From contig QANY01009110.1 of NCBI GenBank assembly GCA_003255025.1, positions 1,674,001-1,738,000 of the forward strand: a DNA stretch of 64,000 nucleotides, read 5' to 3'. A model generated the notes under the pieces. That model did not search any database. It was not told the DNA's origin and saw only the letters and a program-made list of their open reading frames with translations. The position numbers were made by a program, and so were the translations under genes. The stretch comes from Datisca glomerata (taxonomy: Eukaryota > Streptophyta > Magnoliopsida > Cucurbitales > Datiscaceae). Numbering within the stretch: the stretch's first letter is position 1; each line of letters opens with the position of its first letter. Of the stretch, positions 26,401 to 37,618 are shown piece by piece.

Positions 26401-27609
26401 AAGCAAAAGATGAAGATGATACCGATCTTCAGAAACTTGCAGCCGTACATTCCGATACGCCTCGTTACAATCATGTAACACTCGCCGACACTACTACTTG
26501 TTTACCCCCCAAAGTTGAACTGCCAAAGGACAGACAAGAAAGTGATCATAGTCTGTCTAGCTCTCCGCTACTTTCATCCGGTACGTTAAGATCATTGGCG
26601 AAGAGAAACCCGTTGCTTCGTGATGGAAGGTTGGCAGATGAGATGAAGATCATCAGAACATCCATTATCCAGAACGGAACTAAAGATTTGAAGGAAGAAT
26701 GGGTAGACCAATTTGAAGCTGGTGTATATATTACAGTCGCAGCTCTTTCAGATGGAAAGAGAGAGATAAAGGGTGTGAGATTCAGGTAATTTCTGTACCT
26801 TTTTAATCATTAAATATTTAAAAATCAATGACATAGATCTGCCAAACAGTGCCTCTCTGTTCAAAAGAACAGGGTTTTGAAAAATCCTTGCAAAAACTAC
26901 CCTATACTTCGATCATCTTGCAAAAACAACCCGTCTATAGAATTTCTGTTTGCTAATTTAGTCCATGTACTTTAAAAAAATAGCTCAATTAACCCTATAC
27001 ATTTTCTATCTACCAATGAGTGTCCTCCTACATATACTAAACTTTACGTATTCACATTAATTGTATTTTCAATTGAAAATTATTAGCTCAAAATGTTTTT
27101 CAAGACTTTGTTGAATGTTATTATGGAAGTGTATTTCAAATGGTTTTCTTAGATCGAAAAACGTCAAAATTCGCGAATTTCCGTAGCATGGGGCCTTGCT
27201 GTGTCATTTTTAAAAGAACATAGACTAAATTAGAGAAGAAAATTCTAGTAGGGTGTGATTGCAAAGAGATGAAATACATAAGAGTCTTTGCAGAAGTGAA
27301 TTTCCTACACATACACACGTGTAGAGAATTCAAACTGAACATTTGTACATGTTATTCATGTTGTGTAGTTGTTTCCTAGGCATCAATAATTGGTCAAGTT
27401 AGATATCATGTTTTAATTCAGTTAAAAGCATGACAAAATTAGTGTCGCTAAATGCTAATTAATAACGTGAAATCATGTTTAATTACAGTCGAAAAAGATT
27501 TACGCAGAAGACGGCGGAGCAGTGGTGGGAGGAGAATCAAGTTACAGTTTATCGAACTTATAATATTGAAGGTTATATTAATTCAAACCAAAATCTGCTT
27601 AACTCCTGA
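20467..27609 (+). CDS. PH-RCC1-FYVE-BRX protein (PRAF type), nine coding exons
   Basis: Plant-specific family protein that binds phosphoinositides (PH, FYVE), may act on small GTPases (RCC1) and interacts through a BRX domain. Exons: 20467-20517, 21349-21435, 22417-22506, 22589-22675, 22767-22961, 23653-25557, 25807-25953, 26364-26785, 27489-27609. All introns are GT-AG, phases agree, and the product is about 1034 residues, normal for the family. Visible domains: PH (about 18-125, with GKPKFCPFRLS and SFSLIYANGERSLDL); seven RCC1 repeats (about 249-615, e.g. LFTWGDGDGGRLGHGND), all in the large sixth exon; FYVE (C629 to about 685, core RKKHNCYNCG); a coiled-coil stretch around exon 7; C-terminal BRX (about 963-1025, EEWVDQFEAGVYITVAAL). 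An in-frame ATG at 20446 would add seven residues; I prefer 20467 for the usual short N-terminus. Intron 1 contains a poly-C/N gap and intron 8 a MITE. No premature stop is seen, so the gene appears intact. Confidence 0.93.
20913..20978. repeat. Poly-C tract with seven Ns between 11-bp inverted repeats
   Basis: TGTAATGTTAA (20913-20923) and its exact reverse complement (20968-20978) flank 19 Cs, seven Ns and 14 Cs inside intron 1 of the PRAF-type gene. The Ns mark an unresolved homopolymer or an assembly join. The inverted repeat suggests remains of a small hairpin element. Lengths here should not be trusted. Confidence 0.8.
25995..26076 (+). repeat. 41-bp tandem duplication in intron 7 of the PRAF-type gene
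   Basis: The unit starting TTCTTTTACGCTCACATAC occurs at 25995 and 26036 with only two or three differences. It lies in the intron just after the donor side and does not touch coding sequence. Confidence 0.8.
26885..27300. mobile_element. MITE with ~90-bp imperfect inverted ends in intron 8 of the PRAF-type gene
   Basis: The left arm (CCTTGCAAAAACTACCC ... GCTAATTTAGTCCATGTAC) and the reverse complement of the right arm (TTCTGCAAAGACTCT ... TCTAATTTAGTCTATGTTC) align over about 90 bp. Long TIRs around a short non-coding core are typical of Mutator-type MITEs. I could not fix the target duplication. The exon borders on both sides are unaffected. Confidence 0.6.
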
Positions 27610-29240
27610 ATTTTTTTTTGCCTCATTATAAATTCTCTTTTTTTGCCTGAATTTCTATCTGTCATGTATATTTCTTTTAATAAAAAGCATCTCTCTCTAG
27701 TTTATCCTCTTGTTTGTTATCCTTGATTATTTTAGCTTAATTGAAGTTGGTGTGTTGTTAGCTTAACTGATCATATTGGGACTTTAATTTCACGTGATTC
27801 TCATGGCAAAATTACGTTGGTCCATCAAATTTAACCATTTAATTTGTACATTTTTGTTCATTTCCAGAAAATATACACCCCTCCCTTACTATATTTTATT
27901 TCAAAATCAGTCTCTCTGTGTAGGCCACGCCGAACCCCACCATCACTGCCGCTACTCAGTCCCGTCAGCGCATTTCTCCTCCCTAGCCGCGGCTTTCCCT
28001 TTTCCCGCCATCCCCTTTCTCAACCAAGTCCGATGAGAAATCTTCAGTTTGCCACAAGAGTGAAAGTTCGAGTCTAGTTAGGGGTGTAAGCAGTTCAGTT
28101 CAGTTTATCAACCGAACCTAACAATGTACATGATCCAGATTGAATTGATGATGAAAAAACTGGACTGTGCTGACAGATTCACATAATCTCAAGGGAAAAT
28201 TTTAGAAAATACCAAATCTCAGAAAAACAACAAAGAGTCTTTAATCTATACAGCCATGTTCAATATGACTATGAAAACCTGAAAATTAAAGTCTAAAATA
28301 AGGGATAAAACTTTAAAAATTTAAAGTTAGTATCACTTTAAAAATTGCTAAATAGTATTTTAAAAATTTAATATCATAAAACATATAAAGTAGTAATATC
28401 AGGAAATTATTTTGGTATAAAAGTCATACAAAAACTTAGTAATTATAGAAATTTTCAGAATTTGTTGGAACCAAAAAGTCCTAAATTAGGAATTTTTTTT
28501 AGTAATCATGAAATACTAAAAACTTAATATTCATTTATATATTGTGTTGTAATATTCATATATTGTGTTATGTATCTTAAAATATCATAATTTATTCATA
28601 GTTTGATAAAAGAGAATATGTGATATGAAGTACAACAATTTTTCTCCTTAAATACATTTGAAAGTGACAACACAATGATCAATCAATATACACGTGTTAA
28701 ATTTCCTTTAAAAAATCTAATTACTTATAAAATTTTGGATACATTGTGCATATAATCGCTTAGCTTTGTATATTGTAATTTATAATTGCTCTCCAAACTT
28801 TAAAATTAAACAATTTAGTCTAACTTTTAAAAACGTTTTTATATATCATATTGTCTAACAATATTAAATATTATGTTAAGTTGGGTGACCTAGCCAATTC
28901 AGCGACCTAGGCAACTTGACGGGAGCTTAGATGGGAGGAGTAGGAACATTTTTGAAAGTAAGAGAAGTAAATGGTTAAGATTGAAAAATTAGCTAAGAGA
29001 ATATTTGAAACAATATGCAAAGTTAAGGGACAATTTGGCAAAAATAACAATAAAATGAAAGAAAATACGTAAAATGCCATATAGAGGTATATAAGGTAGC
29101 TGAAACAACTGAAAATTGCACAAGGAGAAGAAGGCATAAACCCATAAAAGGGAAAAGCACAAAAAGTTTGATTGATGAAAAGGAAAAGAATGAGAGAGAG
29201 AGCCACGACCCAGGAAAAGAAAGAGATGACGTATAAGGAA
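27610..29240. other. Intergenic DNA between the PRAF-type and NAC genes
   Basis: The first few hundred bases should hold the 3' UTR of the PRAF-type gene. A GC-richer patch at 27920-28080 has short frames but no recognised protein. The remainder is AT-rich with no gene seen; GGGGTGTAAGCAGTTCAG near 28080 may be a hAT-like end remnant. Confidence 0.45.
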
Positions 29241-29250
29241 GATTTTCTGC

Positions 29251-29300
29251 CACGTGGGATCTTTGATGCACGTGGCAAAAGCTGGCCCCATGTGGGACCC
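29251..29300. promoter_or_regulatory. Two G-boxes (ABRE-like) plus a TCP-like site, ~1.2 kb upstream of the NAC start
   Basis: CACGTG occurs at 29251-29256 within GCCACGTGGG and at 29269-29274 within GCACGTGGC, 18 bp apart and in opposite extended orientation. GTGGGACC at about 29292-29299 is the reverse complement of a GGNCCCAC TCP site. G-boxes with GGC/GGG flanks are bound by bZIP (ABF/ABI5, GBF) and bHLH factors. Whether they serve the NAC gene is inference from position. Confidence 0.5.
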
Positions 29301-29373
29301 TCATAGACTGGCAGACTCTCAACTTCTCGGCGAGTTTATGACCATAGCTTTGATTGATCGACGTGGTTATTTA

Positions 29374-29452
29374 TGATGAACAGCATAAGTATAGATGAAC
29401 AGCATAAACATATACATGACAGCATAAGCATAGGTGAACAGCATAAGCATTG
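29374..29452 (+). repeat. Minisatellite, four copies of a ~20-bp unit
   Basis: Four diverged copies of GATGAACAGCATAAGCATA run head to tail in the upstream region of the NAC gene. Confidence 0.75.
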
Positions 29453-30254
29453 CTTTTTTTCAATTGTAAATTTGTCAGTGACCACATAATCAGTATATGA
29501 AATAAGTTGTTATTAATTACTAGCAACATTTTTAGTCTCTTTTATAACGAAATAATTAAAATCTGACATGATTATATATGATTTTATTCCTATATCGATG
29601 TTCAGGGACAAAGTCGTCATTTACACTAATAACAAATTAGATATAGGAAAAAAGAGTCGGGTAGGGAGAGGCAGTGAGAGAATAAGAGGTACCGACAAAA
29701 GAAAAGTAGGAAAAAAGTGGGGGCGATTAAAATAAGAAATAAGAAGGGTATGAAATGAATGGGCAAGTGGAAAAGGAAGCGCATGTGAAAGGGACAGTTT
29801 ACAGTTAGAACGCCGCCGAAATTCGTTTTCCACAGTTTTTTAACGTTGAACCTTCATGCATCCAATTATATTTCTCCACCTGGACTCCAGAATCCAGGAA
29901 AGGACAAGTTCCAAGGATGGGATAATTTTATAGACAGAGAAAGAGATTAATAAAAAAACATTAAAAAAAAGAAAAAAATAAACCTATGAAGAATAAATTT
30001 GATAATTAATTAATAATTAGAGGCAAAAATAAAATATATGAAAAAGCTAAAGGGTAATATAGAGGGTGGCAGGGCAGAATCAGTCTCTCTCTCTCTACCT
30101 CTACTTTTTTGTACTTTTTGTCATCTTATCAAACCCCCCCCGCTTCCTCATTATATCTTCCCAGTACTCTCTCTTCTCTTGCCTTAATCTCTCCCTCCTT
30201 AGCCCTCCTATTTCTCTCTCCCATTTACATCTTTTCATTCTCTCTTCTCCCCTA

Positions 30255-30257
<3 letters not shown>

Positions 30258-30298
<41 letters not shown>
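30258..30298 (+). repeat. (TC)n microsatellite in the NAC leader or leader intron
   Basis: About 20 uninterrupted TC units. It follows AAGG and precedes a good acceptor, TATGAATTGCAG, ending at 30352, so it may lie in a 96-bp leader intron (30257-30352) and be spliced out. Otherwise it stays in the leader and can pair with the GA tract at 30438. Confidence 0.9.
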
Positions 30299-30301
<3 letters not shown>

Positions 30302-30437
30302 ACAAATACTAGAATTGTCTTGATTGATTTGTTTTTTTTCTATGAATTGCAGGGTAATTGAAATATTGTTTTGGGATTGAAGGAGGAGGGAGATCATCAA
30401 CGATAGTTGTTTCTCTAAAAGAAAAGAAATAATTAAA

Positions 30438-30474
30438 AGAGAGAGAGAGAGAAGAGGGAGAGAGAGAGAGAGAG
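30438..30474 (+). repeat. GA-rich tract abutting the NAC start codon
   Basis: A nearly pure GA tract runs straight into the ATG at 30475. GA repeats are targets of plant BPC/GAGA-binding proteins and are frequent in 5' UTRs. Being complementary to the TC tract 140 bp upstream, it could fold with it if both are in one transcript. Confidence 0.9.
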
Positions 30475-33400
30475 ATGGCACCAGTGACATTGCCACCAGG
30501 ATTCAGATTTCACCCAACAGATGAAGAGCTGGTGGCTTACTACCTAAAAAGAAAGATAAATGGTCGTGAAATCGAACTTGAAGTCATCCCTGAAGTTGAT
30601 CTTTACAAGTGTGAGCCTTGGGACTTGCCTGGTACCCCCTATCACTCTCTCTCTCTCTACTTCTTCAATCCTTCTCTTCCTTAATTTCCCCTCTCTATTT
30701 TATTTTTAATTCAGAATTTCACGTTAATGTGTTATGAAATTAGTCCCATTGTTTTTTATGAACCTTTTATTAGAAGTTTCATCAGTAGCTATTAAGGGAG
30801 TTGTTGTGATATTATCAAAGGCTCTTCTGTAAGTGAAATTTTATATATTTATAAATTTAGACGATGTCTCTTGGGCAACGAAAAGAATAAGGAATATTGT
30901 GGAGAAAAGCAATGTAATTTGTCTGCAAAAATTTATGGGGCTTGGAGATCGAATAAACTATGATGAGAGCTTCTTAGACAGATAGAGAATATGTAGTTTA
31001 TTAGTCAAGTACATGGAAAGCTTTATCAATGATTGTTTTAGTATATGGTCCCAATATCTTTACAATTCTTGATACCCAATTCAAAAAGCAACTGTGATGA
31101 AAAAGGAAAAGCAATCATTAAGCGGTATTATCTAACACTGATAAAATATTAAGCGGTATTATTGAACTTGACTTCATTTTCATTTGAAAAATAATCTTAG
31201 TTTCATATTTCAAGTACCATATATATGTTTTTTTAACAAACGATTAAAAGTTCAGAAAAATCTATATCATTGACAGGAAAGTCATTGCTACCAAGCAAAG
31301 ATCTGGAGTGGTACTTCTTCAGTCCGAGAGATCGTAAGTATCCGAACGGATCAAGGACTAACCGGGCGACGAAATCCGGGTACTGGAAAGCAACCGGAAA
31401 AGATCGCAAAGTGAACTCACAGTCGCGTGCAGTTGGGATGAAGAAAACATTGGTTTACTATCGAGGAAGAGCACCTCATGGCATTCGTACTGATTGGGTC
31501 ATGCATGAATATCGCCTTGACGAGAAGGAATGTGAGATTGCTTGTAATTTGCAGGTGATCCATTTCTATATTTCCCTTATAATCTCATCATTTCTTTTTA
31601 TTTTTTATTACCATTACGATCATAATAAACATTCAATATATCAACTAATTGATCATGAGTTTTAAAAAAATTATATAACATTTTTCTACATACTATTATT
31701 AGTTGATAATGTATATGAGTCTCGTACGTTCTACACGTGATAATTTATTGACAAATAAGAAGAAAAAAAATTTGAATCCTGAGATCTATGCTGCTAGTCC
31801 CACCCTTCATACGTGAACTGCAAAATATGTCACACAATGGCACAGTGACACAAAATCACAGTTGATTGAAAAAACTATTTAGTACCATTAATATTGAAAA
31901 GTAAAGATATTATTTTTCATTAAAAATTAGTAGTAGTTCGTTACATATTGTCTTAATTTTCAAGTTAATTTTTATGTCGCTACACATGTTTTTTTTTTCA
32001 AAATTTAATCTCTACAAAATTGTCAAATATCAATCTGATTTATTAATTATAAAAATTCTAAAAAATAATCAAGAGCACCGCACTATTCACTTAATTAACT
32101 TAATTACAAAATTATCAAAATAAATTATAATTTTCAAAAAATACTAACTAAACACTTTATTTTCCTCTTTTGAAAACCTATAAATATCTCAGGATGCATA
32201 TGCTCTTTGTAGAGTGTTCAAAAAGAGTCCAACAGTGCCAAATATGAGTGGAGAACAATATGCAATCACAAGCACTACTTCTAATAATTATCAATTCATT
32301 GGGGAGCAATCATCAAGCATTGAGTTATACTCTGAAGGAAAATGTGAAGACATTGAGAGCTCTAATTATTCAATTCCTTTGAATAATTCCTCACCCAACA
32401 TGTTCAAAGGATCCCCAATTCATCATCATATAAGTGGACAGAGGGAAGGGAAAAGATCAAGCATTTCTCAGTTTTCTTCAGATCATCATGATGCTTTTAA
32501 CTTCACACGTTCATTTCCTAATCATGGAGCTATACCATTCCCTCCCTCTAAGGTAAAGTTGTAAAATATTTGATACTTCATCGTTTTTTCATATATTCGG
32601 TGAAAAACATACGTGAATTCTCAGTTGAGATCGTAATATGAATTGGCGTGATACGTAACTCTATTTAATAACTGATATTTTATATGGCTTCAGGTGGATA
32701 TAGCATTAGAGTGTGCAAGGTTGCAGCATAGGTTTTCTATGCCACCATTGGAGGTAGAGGACTTCCCTCAAGTTGATCACTTCAAGATGATTCAACCAAC
32801 CCTGATGCATGAAACCCGAAACGAAACAGATATACTGCAAGAAATTCTGTCAGTAGCGCATGCTTCGCAAGAACTAATCAATCAATCGAACATTCACGAC
32901 CCATTCGGCGGGAACTATGCTTCCAGCCATGATGATTTCACATTCATGCTGGGTGAAGATGCTTATCAAAATCAAATGGGAAAATGGAGTAGCTCCCAGA
33001 GATATGTGGATAGGTCATGGGAAGATCCATATGATAGGTCTATAGAGATTGGAGATCATGATCTTGATGAAGAGTTCAAGAGAGGAAGTAGAATGGTAGA
33101 GAACTTGAGATGGGTTGGAATGTCAAATGAAGATCTAGAGAAGGTAATTTTTATTTTATATTTTCTCTTCAAGAAAAAGTTACATACATAAATTACAAAT
33201 TACAAACTTAAACTTTACTTATCTAGCAAAATTACGTCCCCTTAGACTTTAAAAAATTTTAAATAGGCCTAATCACTGCCTAGGTGGTATTGGTCGTCTT
33301 TTTTTAACATCTGGCTTCACCGAACGAGGAGTTAGACCAATTTAATTGGAAGTTCAAGGGTTAAATTAGACGTTTTGAAAGTTTAAGGGTAGTTTTGCCA

Positions 33401-34426
33401 CGAAGATAAAACTTAGGGATATGATTTGCATCATTTATTCTAAAACCTAAGCTATTTTTACTTGAATTTAATCATTTATATTATCATTTGACAATGTACA
33501 TTTTATAATTGACAGAATTTTATGGAAGACCAACCTAAAATAGTACCCATTGAAAATATTTCAAGCTTTCAAAGGGAAGACCAAGAACTTGAAGCTGGTA
33601 TATGATCACTCATTCACTCCTCATTTCACACATATTTGTTCTCTCTTTTTTGGTATTTGACATTAATTTTTCCTTGGAATAACGTCAAACAGAAAATGAT
33701 CACAAGCAAAAGGAAGTGAATGAAACAGGTGAGATTGATGATTTCTCACTTGGATTCATAGATGATAGTGATCCAAATGGGAACTTTTTAGTAGATAGCC
33801 AAATGAATGAACACTATTCAAGCTCTCCAAGCTTTGAGGTTGTTGAGGACACTATCAGAGTTAATCACGGGATGCTCGTTTCGACTCGGCCCATCGCCGA
33901 GACATTCTTCCACCAAATAACGCCTTCGGAGATAGTTACGGTTCACAGAAACACAATGGTGATGAACAACTTCTTGTCAGTTGAGAAAGTAGTGAACAAT
34001 AATATGCAAATTAAAAGGTCAGAGAATGGAGGGTCTAATTTCTTCAGAAAGTTCAAGGCATATATGAGGGGTAAAATCTCAGGTGAAATTACCAAATCAA
34101 CAAAGCCATTGAAGAAAATTGCAAGCACTGCCATTTCTATTGTCTCATTGCTGTTCATGCACTTGATATATATAGGGGAAAATGAGAAATTGATAATTGG
34201 AGCTTTATTATTATTATTGCCAAGTGATCATGAGAAAATCAAGAAGAAGATGAAGAAGAGAAATTCAAGAATATATTGGAATGAGATAAGAAAAGAAAAG
34301 GAGGCAATTTCTTCAGAAAGATTTTATATAAGAAATGGAAGTGATTTTATTATACGTGGGATTTTGAAGAGGTTAGGGATTTTTATCACTATTTCTTTGG
34401 CTCTTACTTTGTATTATTTAGTTTAA
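30475..34426 (+). CDS. NAC transcription factor with C-terminal hydrophobic tail (NAC028/045/086-like)
   Basis: Six exons with consistent GT-AG borders and phases: 30475-30631, 31277-31554, 32193-32552, 32694-33143, 33516-33597, 33693-34426, giving about 686 residues. The NAC DNA-binding domain fills residues 5 to about 158 ([79 protein letters not shown], then [11 protein letters not shown]). The classical first intron interrupts the Gly codon after EPWDLP. NAC factors bind CACG-containing promoters; the N-terminal sequence most resembles the NAC045/NAC086/NAC028 group, the first two known from sieve-element maturation. The C-terminus has hydrophobic stretches at about 588-604 and 608-619 and a final one at about 671-686, next to Lys/Arg-rich segments, which suggests a membrane-tethered (NTL-type) factor released by proteolysis. 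The tail assignment is by eye. A MITE sits in intron 4. The frame is intact. Confidence 0.93.
33200..33422. mobile_element. MITE in intron 4 of the NAC gene
   Basis: The left end (AAACTTTACTTATCTAGCAA...) and the reverse complement of the right end (TAAGTTTTATCTTCGTGGCAA...) form an imperfect inverted repeat of about 50 bp, as in Mutator-type MITEs of plants. The core is non-coding. Splice sites at 33143 and 33516 lie outside it. Confidence 0.6.
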
Positions 34427-34889
34427 CGATTAATTTGTATTTAATTTAACACCCTGATTTTACTTTTAATTATTTCTAACAAATGTAGATTTGGATTTGG
34501 GGTATTTGACAAAAAAAAAGGATTTGGGGGTTTGGGGGGTGGTTAAATTCAGATTCCTCTAAAAGGATGGTAGATTCGTCTGAATGTAATTTGTATTTGT
34601 ATTTCATCTCTGAAGGATTAATATAAAGCCCGACATTATATGATCATTTTGTCTATGAATACTTTTTCACAATCATCAAATCAAATGATAAAGACTCGCG
34701 TGGTTCTTCTTCGTCTAAAAACATCTAAACAAATTTTTAATTAAAAAAAACAAAATAATTATGTACGACAATCATCCAAATAACTTTTTTCTACACCTCT
34801 TTTTATAAAAACTTTCCTCACAATAATTCAGAGAACACCATTTAAAAATACTTCAAAACAGGCTCTAAGACTCTTCTCAAATGGAAATC
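34427..34889. other. Convergent intergenic region between the NAC gene and ALKBH6
   Basis: Only 463 bp separate the NAC stop (34426) from the ALKBH6 stop (34890, other strand), so both 3' UTRs and terminators must lie or overlap here. No clear shared polyadenylation signal could be assigned. Confidence 0.7.
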
Positions 34890-36945
34890 TTAAAATTTGA
34901 ACAAATTTTTGTGTACTTTCAACACCAAACGACATGTCAATGATACTCTATTAGTAGTTCTCCGAATAACCCTGGAGTTTTGAGTTTGCATTTCCTTAAT
35001 ACCTTCATCTGAATTTATAAGCGATTGATCTGCTGCATTTTCATATAGAGCTTTAGATTCATTCACCTGCAGAAATGGAAAATGCCAGAACATATCACAT
35101 ATTTAGCAATGTCATATAAAACTTGGCTGAGTGAAACTAATGCCCCGACCTTTCAATTCAATTACACTTTAGTCCTTCATCTGACACTTTAATCTCTCTT
35201 TTTTTATATAAATACAGTACTAGTAGTCCATTTTTTAACGTGCTCTTCTCATTTATTGTTTTCATGTCTATTTAAAATTGGACTACTAATATTGCGTTTA
35301 TTAAAGGTGATGGGCAATAGTGACGCTTTTCAACGATGAGGGACTAAAATATATTTGGACCGAATGTGAGGTGAGGGGTATTAGTGTCTTTAATCCATAA
35401 AATTATTCACTTTAATTTTCTTTCAAGAATCTTGGTCTTCATTATCGTACACTGGATTTAAAAAAACTTTTACTTCTGCAACACTATAGGCTTACCTCAT
35501 CAAAATATTGTACTTCACTGTCTTTTATACCATGCAAGTAATCTGAAAATACAAGCAAATAAAACTATGTTAATATCTGGATCATCTGAGACTTCAACTC
35601 TCATTAAGAAGTGGAAACAAAGAATCGAGGAACAGAAACTAACCTGAATATGCATCGTCCTTGAATATAAGCAAACTTCGAGGCATTAACAGAATAGAAA
35701 CACCGCGGTGACTATTCGACCGAGTATCTGTCTCTATCTTTGAAGCTCCATCAGAACTATAATTGTCAAGGTTTTCTGTCAATTTTAAATGTGGAGTGAA
35801 ATCCATAACAATAGGAGATCCGAGAGATAAAATCGCTACGGCAGGAAAATAAGCAGGTCCATCCTGGTGTGGCTGCAAGACACAACTTGCAGTAAGATAC
35901 AGCACATTCCACAAAGGATTAGAGCACAAAATTAGTAATGAGCACAAAATTAGAAATTCATTACTTTTATTTTAACAAACAAAATGCATAACAAAAATGA
36001 GAAGTACTGTGGGAAAAAATAATAAAAAAGAAGTGGAAATAAAGATCATTTACCATTATGCCTTGAGTAGGAAGGTATTCATTGATAAGAATATGATTTA
36101 TCGGTGCAGGGAATAATCTTGATTCTTCATATATCTTATGTGTGATCTTTGTCAGCCAATGAGGCACTGCAGAACATAGAAAGAGTCATTAGAGTAATTG
36201 AGTTTTACTAGTAGTGTATAGGTCTCATTAACTGCTGAAGTTAAACACCGCACATACTAATCATTGATCCATGGATTAAATGCGACAGGCTGGATGAAGA
36301 TGCAATAGAAGTTTACTGTTTACACATGCAAGTGTGCAATAAGCAGTAGCTTGAAAAATATTTGAAATGACAAGACCAAAACTCAAGATGCAAAAACTCA
36401 CAAACAATGCGCCTGAAATCTACGCAGAGCTCAGTAGATTAAGTTGATTTTCACTATAGCATGCATGTTGCACACAGGTCACCATATGCAATAAGAAACG
36501 ATCACTCTACCAACTTACATTCTTGTGGTAAAAGGCCCTTTTCATGAACAACACCACCTACCAGCACCCATAGCAGAATGATTGTAAACCAATGTGAAAA
36601 TATGTTAGCTTTTTATATTTCCAGATATATATTATAAGTATTCAAAGCTTACAGGATTATTATTAAAGGAAAGGAACTACAGAAAACTTCCAGTATACCC
36701 CAATTTTGTAGCCGCCTATTCGTCAAGGACTTCCATTTTGATATTGGAGCTTCGTAAATCTATAGGACAAAATGAAACTAGAACAATAAAATCTCACAGA
36801 ACAATGAAGCGCGACAAAAAAGACATTGATGTAATCGTACATTATTTAGAAGCATGGCCTCTTCACTCTCTGTAATGAAGTCATGAATGTAGAATAAGGA
36901 GGCTAGAGGACCAACTTTGAAGCGATTCAAGTACTCCATTTCCAT
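34890..36945 (-). CDS. ALKBH6: AlkB homologue 6, 2-oxoglutarate/Fe(II)-dependent dioxygenase
   Basis: Seven coding exons on the minus strand, in reading order: 36945-36841, 36759-36699, 36557-36519, 36166-36054, 35872-35644, 35542-35496, 35066-34890. All introns are GT-AG with matching phases; the product is 256 residues, normal for plant ALKBH6. AlkB enzymes use iron and 2-oxoglutarate to demethylate nucleic acids; the substrate of ALKBH6 is less settled. Seen directly: family signatures SKWKSLTNRRLQNWG, INHILINEYLPTQGIM and YFPAVAILSLGSPIVMDFTP; iron ligands H108 and D110 (PHQDGP) and H186 (DYLHGI); the 2-oxoglutarate-binding R238/R244 pair in NRVSLTCR. Start: ATG at 36945; the in-frame ATG at 36939 would shorten it by two residues. 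A strong acceptor (TTTATTTCCCCAG) 30-40 bp upstream of the ATG suggests a leader intron reaching a first exon near 38330-38550. A MITE lies in the last intron. Confidence 0.92.
35136..35388. mobile_element. ALKBH6: MITE in the last intron of ALKBH6
   Basis: ACTAATGCCCCGACCTTTC...TTTAGTCCTTCATC at the left matches the reverse complement of the right end (ACTAATACCCCTCACCTCAC...TTTAGTCCCTCATC). This gives inverted ends of about 50 bp around a short non-coding core, similar in kind to the intron MITEs of the other two genes here. Confidence 0.6.
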
Positions 36946-37357
36946 CCCTCTTAACCAAAATTTGCTTACACTTTCTGGGGAAATAAACGATTACAATGGA
37001 AAAAATGACAAAAAAATCAGCAGTTGACCTTTTTGAGAAGGCAAGATGATGAGCAAGAATACCTTTTATCAGGAACAACTTTGAAAGAAGATTAACAGTA
37101 AGTTCTTCCTACCTTTCCTTCTTAACTCGCCTATTTGTTGTATTGCCCTCCCTTTAACTGCAGGTGACAACTACACATGAGATACAAGCACGCCACGTAA
37201 AAAGAAAAGGAAATCGGATAAGGACAACATAATTGAACTTCTACGATGTTTTTTTCTGTCAAGAATGCATATCTATTCTACTTTCCAGCAGTAAGGTCCC
37301 AAAGAAAAAACCTGCATCTAATTCCAGGCTCAGCTTTGTGGTTTGTTCTACTTAGTG

Positions 37358-37404
37358 ATGGCAGACGGTCCGATCTGGTCCGATCCAGATTTGGGCCGTC
37401 TGCC
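37358..37404. mobile_element. 47-bp hairpin micro-MITE, hAT-like
   Basis: GGCAGACGGTCCGATCTGG and its near-perfect inverse at the right (ending CCGTCTGCC) make an almost complete hairpin. It is flanked by ACTTAGTG (37350-37357) and ACTTAGAG (37405-37412), an 8-bp target duplication with one mismatch. The GGTCCGATC/GATCCAGA motifs resemble the subterminal motifs of the hAT MITE at 12346, so this may be an extreme deletion derivative of that family. Confidence 0.65.
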
Positions 37405-37618
37405 ACTTAGAGTTAGAACATATTATTTATTTTATTTTTTTTGTTGAAATCTAACGTTGAAATTAGGCTGGTTTGGTTTGGAACACTCAGGACCGACCGA
37501 TCGTCCTATACATGTTGAACTCAGCCCAGACAGGAGATAGATCGAGCCGTGCTCGACACGTCAAGAAAGTGGGGACAGATCGATCGGTATAACGTCAACT
37601 GTCCATGTAATTCTATAT

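Noticed and set aside
28907..29322. Overlapping minus-strand frames of 99-123 codons
   Set aside because: Hydrophobic low-complexity translations of AG-rich DNA in three frames; no family resemblance.
30066..30323. 85-codon frame rich in Ser/Leu over the NAC leader
   Set aside because: Translation of the CT microsatellite.
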